From an uncultured Aquincola sp. (GTDB lineage: Bacteria > Pseudomonadota > Gammaproteobacteria > Burkholderiales > Burkholderiaceae): a stretch of 6,955 nt of DNA. The DNA lies in contig CAKZXL010000028.1 in the NCBI GenBank assembly GCA_937883885.1, forward strand, positions 1 to 6,955. The letters are read 5' to 3'. The first letter of the stretch is position 1; every line of letters begins with the position of its first letter. The translations under genes and the position numbers were made by a program. Positions 5,743 to 6,955 of this stretch are shown one piece after another. The notes below the pieces were generated by a model. That model had not been told where the DNA came from and searched no databases. It was given only the letters and a program-made list of their open reading frames with translations.

Positions 5743-6489
5743 ATGAACGCGATCACCCTCAACGCCCGGCCCAGCGCCGACTTCGAGGCCAAGCTGGCCC
5801 GCACGCTGGCCGTGCTGCAGCAAGCCGCCGCCGAGCACCCCGGCAGCGTGGTGCAGGGCACCAGCCTGGGCGCCGAGGACATGGTGATCACCGACCTGAT
5901 CGCCCGCCACCGGCTGCCCGTTGCGCTGGCCACGCTCAACACCCAGGCGCTGCACGACGAGACGGTGGCCCTGATCGGCCGCATCGAGCAGCACTACGGC
6001 CTGCCGGTGGAGGTGTTCAGCCCGCCGGCCGAAGCGGTGATCCACTTCGTGAACCAGCATGGCCCCAAGGCCATGTACCAGAGCGTGGAACTGCGCAAGG
6101 CCTGCTGCGGCGTGCGCAAGCTCGAACCGCTGGGCCGCATGATGGCCGGCCGCGACGCCTGGATCACCGGCCTGCGGCGCGAGCAGTCGAACGACCGCGC
6201 GGCGGTGGAGTTCGTGGAGCATGAGCCCAACGGCCGCACCAAGTACAGCCCGCTGGCCGAATGGGCCTGGGGCGACGTGTGGCACTACATCGGCCAGCAC
6301 CAGGTGCCCTACAACCCGCTGCACGACCAGTTCTACCCCAGCATCGGCTGCGCGCCCTGCACCCGCGCCGTGGCCCTGGGCGAAGACTTCCGCGCCGGCC
6401 GCTGGTGGTGGGAGCAGGAAGGCGCCAAGGAATGCGGCCTGCATGTCCATGACGCCCCCGCCGAGGTGTCGACCCTGTTGAACCGATGA
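5743..6489 (+). CDS. cysH: Phosphoadenylyl-/adenylyl-sulfate reductase, 4Fe-4S APS-reductase type
   Basis: A 248-residue thioredoxin-dependent reductase that converts activated sulfate to sulfite. The start of the fold shows the nucleotide-binding segment [14 protein letters not shown] (40-53). The cysteine pairs CC (C121/C122) and CAPC (C203/C206) are the hallmark of the 4Fe-4S cluster found in bacterial assimilatory APS reductases and absent from the E. coli PAPS-specific enzyme; APS is therefore the probable substrate. The catalytic Cys is C231 in KECGLH, and the arginines of GLRREQS (143-149) fit the substrate-binding site. ATG 5743 is used: it lies one base after the DUF934 stop and the protein then has the normal family length; the frame is open further upstream, but only inside DUF934. 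The stop overlaps the cysD ATG (ATGA). Reductant would be thioredoxin or glutaredoxin encoded elsewhere. Confidence 0.95.
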   Translation: MNAITLNARPSADFEAKLARTLAVLQQAAAEHPGSVVQGTSLGAEDMVITDLIARHRLPVALATLNTQALHDETVALIGRIEQHYGLPVEVFSPPAEAVIHFVNQHGPKAMYQSVELRKACCGVRKLEPLGRMMAGRDAWITGLRREQSNDRAAVEFVEHEPNGRTKYSPLAEWAWGDVWHYIGQHQVPYNPLHDQFYPSIGCAPCTRAVALGEDFRAGRWWWEQEGAKECGLHVHDAPAEVSTLLNR

Positions 6490-6955
6490 GCCCCACGATG
6501 AACGCTCCGCTTTCCGTCGAACAGCTGCTGCCGCAGCTCGACCATGCCCACCTCGACCACCTCGAGGAAGAGGCCATCTTCATCCTGCGCGAGGTGGCGG
6601 CCAGCTTCGAGCGCCCCGCCCTGCTGTTCTCGGGCGGCAAAGACTCCTGCGTGGTGCTGCGCCTGGCCGAAAAGGCCTTCAAGCTGCGCCCCGACCGCAG
6701 CCAGCCCAACGAGTTCAAGGGCAAGCTGCCGTTTCCGCTGCTGCACGTGGACACCGGCCACAACTTCCCTGAAGTGATCGAGTTCCGAGACCGCCGCGTG
6801 GCCGAGATGGGCGAGCGCCTGGTGGTGGGCCACCTGGAAGACAGCATCAAGCGCGGCACCATCCGCCTGGCGCATCCGCTGGAGTCGCGCAACGGCCACC
6901 AGACGGTGACGCTGCTCGAAGCCATCGAAGAACACCGCTTCGACTGCCTGATCGG
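6486..6955 (+). CDS. cysD: Sulfate adenylyltransferase subunit 2 (small subunit), 3' end cut by window edge
   Basis: The small, catalytic subunit of ATP sulfurylase, which with the GTPase CysN forms APS and pyrophosphate from sulfate and ATP. The first 156 residues are in the window, about half of the usual length of roughly 300. The N-type ATP pyrophosphatase PP-loop SGGKDS (49-54) is intact, followed by the family block [20 protein letters not shown] (81-100) and RDRR. Between the PP-loop helix and that block there is a segment of about 11 residues ([13 protein letters not shown] region, 66-78) that, from memory, E. coli CysD lacks. The ATG at 6486 overlaps the cysH stop as ATGA, which suggests translational coupling; a second in-frame ATG at 6498 (MNAPLS) is an equally plausible start. 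cysN, possibly fused to cysC, is expected just downstream of the window. Confidence 0.94.
   Translation, partial: MSPTMNAPLSVEQLLPQLDHAHLDHLEEEAIFILREVAASFERPALLFSGGKDSCVVLRLAEKAFKLRPDRSQPNEFKGKLPFPLLHVDTGHNFPEVIEFRDRRVAEMGERLVVGHLEDSIKRGTIRLAHPLESRNGHQTVTLLEAIEEHRFDCLI

Noticed and set aside
3498..5984. An open frame of 828 codons on the minus strand across cysI, DUF934 and the start of cysH
   Set aside because: It is antisense to three well-supported genes. Strong GC third-position bias removes stops from the opposite strand. Its translation is low-complexity (Val, Gly, His, Gln, Ala rich) with no recognisable motif.
5386..6450. A 354-codon minus-strand open frame across DUF934 and cysH
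   Set aside because: It is antisense to cysH with its complete cysteine pattern. The product ends in Arg/Pro/Ala low-complexity sequence typical of a GC-rich shadow frame.
1..6955. CRISPR arrays, insertion sequences, tRNA or rRNA genes, toxin-antitoxin or defence modules
   Set aside because: I found no spaced direct repeats, transposase motifs, terminal inverted repeats, clover-leaf sequences or defence-type domains. Every long stretch is explained by the listed genes and short regulatory regions.

Overview
The window comes from a high-GC, strongly GC3-biased genome. The gene set (a short Phasin_2-type phasin, a sulfite exporter-cysI-DUF934-cysH-cysD sulfate assimilation operon, and no flavoprotein CysJ beside cysI) fits a betaproteobacterium of the order Burkholderiales, perhaps near the Leptothrix/Rubrivivax/Comamonadaceae group. 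The taxon is inferred from gene order and protein character, not from a database search. I see no mobile element, CRISPR array, tRNA, rRNA or sign of horizontal transfer.

Layout, left to right. (1) 1-865, minus strand: the N-terminal 288 residues of a class II-like histone deacetylase/acetylpolyamine amidohydrolase family enzyme with all catalytic and zinc-binding residues intact; its C-terminus lies outside the window. (2) 866-1057: a divergent intergenic region with a good sigma-70-type promoter for the phasin gene, bracketed by two inverted copies of a 17-base TTGCTGC-type motif that look like operators, probably for the PHA regulator PhaR. (3) 1058-1618, plus strand: the phasin (PHA granule coat protein), followed by a hairpin and a strong Rho-independent terminator. 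(4) 1729-2670, minus strand: a proline-rich patatin-like lipoprotein, convergent with the phasin. (5) 2626-2746: an AT-rich divergent promoter region, the only such stretch in the window. (6) 2747 to the right end, plus strand: five tightly packed genes, namely a TauE/SafE-family exporter, cysI (sulfite reductase hemoprotein), a DUF934 protein, cysH (4Fe-4S APS-reductase type) and the first 156 codons of cysD (sulfate adenylyltransferase small subunit).

How the genes work together. The right half is an assimilatory sulfate reduction operon. CysD, with CysN expected just downstream, makes APS from sulfate and ATP; CysH reduces APS to sulfite; CysI reduces sulfite to sulfide; the membrane exporter may vent excess sulfite; and DUF934 is an uncharacterised but consistent companion. 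Gaps are 7, 18 and 1 bases and then a 4-base ATGA overlap, so the five genes are almost certainly cotranscribed and partly translationally coupled. The left half concerns PHA storage (phasin) plus a deacetylase-family enzyme that shares the intergenic control region.

The most useful leads are the paired operator-like repeats around the phasin promoter and the cysteine-poor DUF934 protein beside a sulfite reductase that has no visible electron-donor subunit. Everything else looks like ordinary chromosomal housekeeping and storage metabolism; I did not find convincing evidence of a wholly new system.
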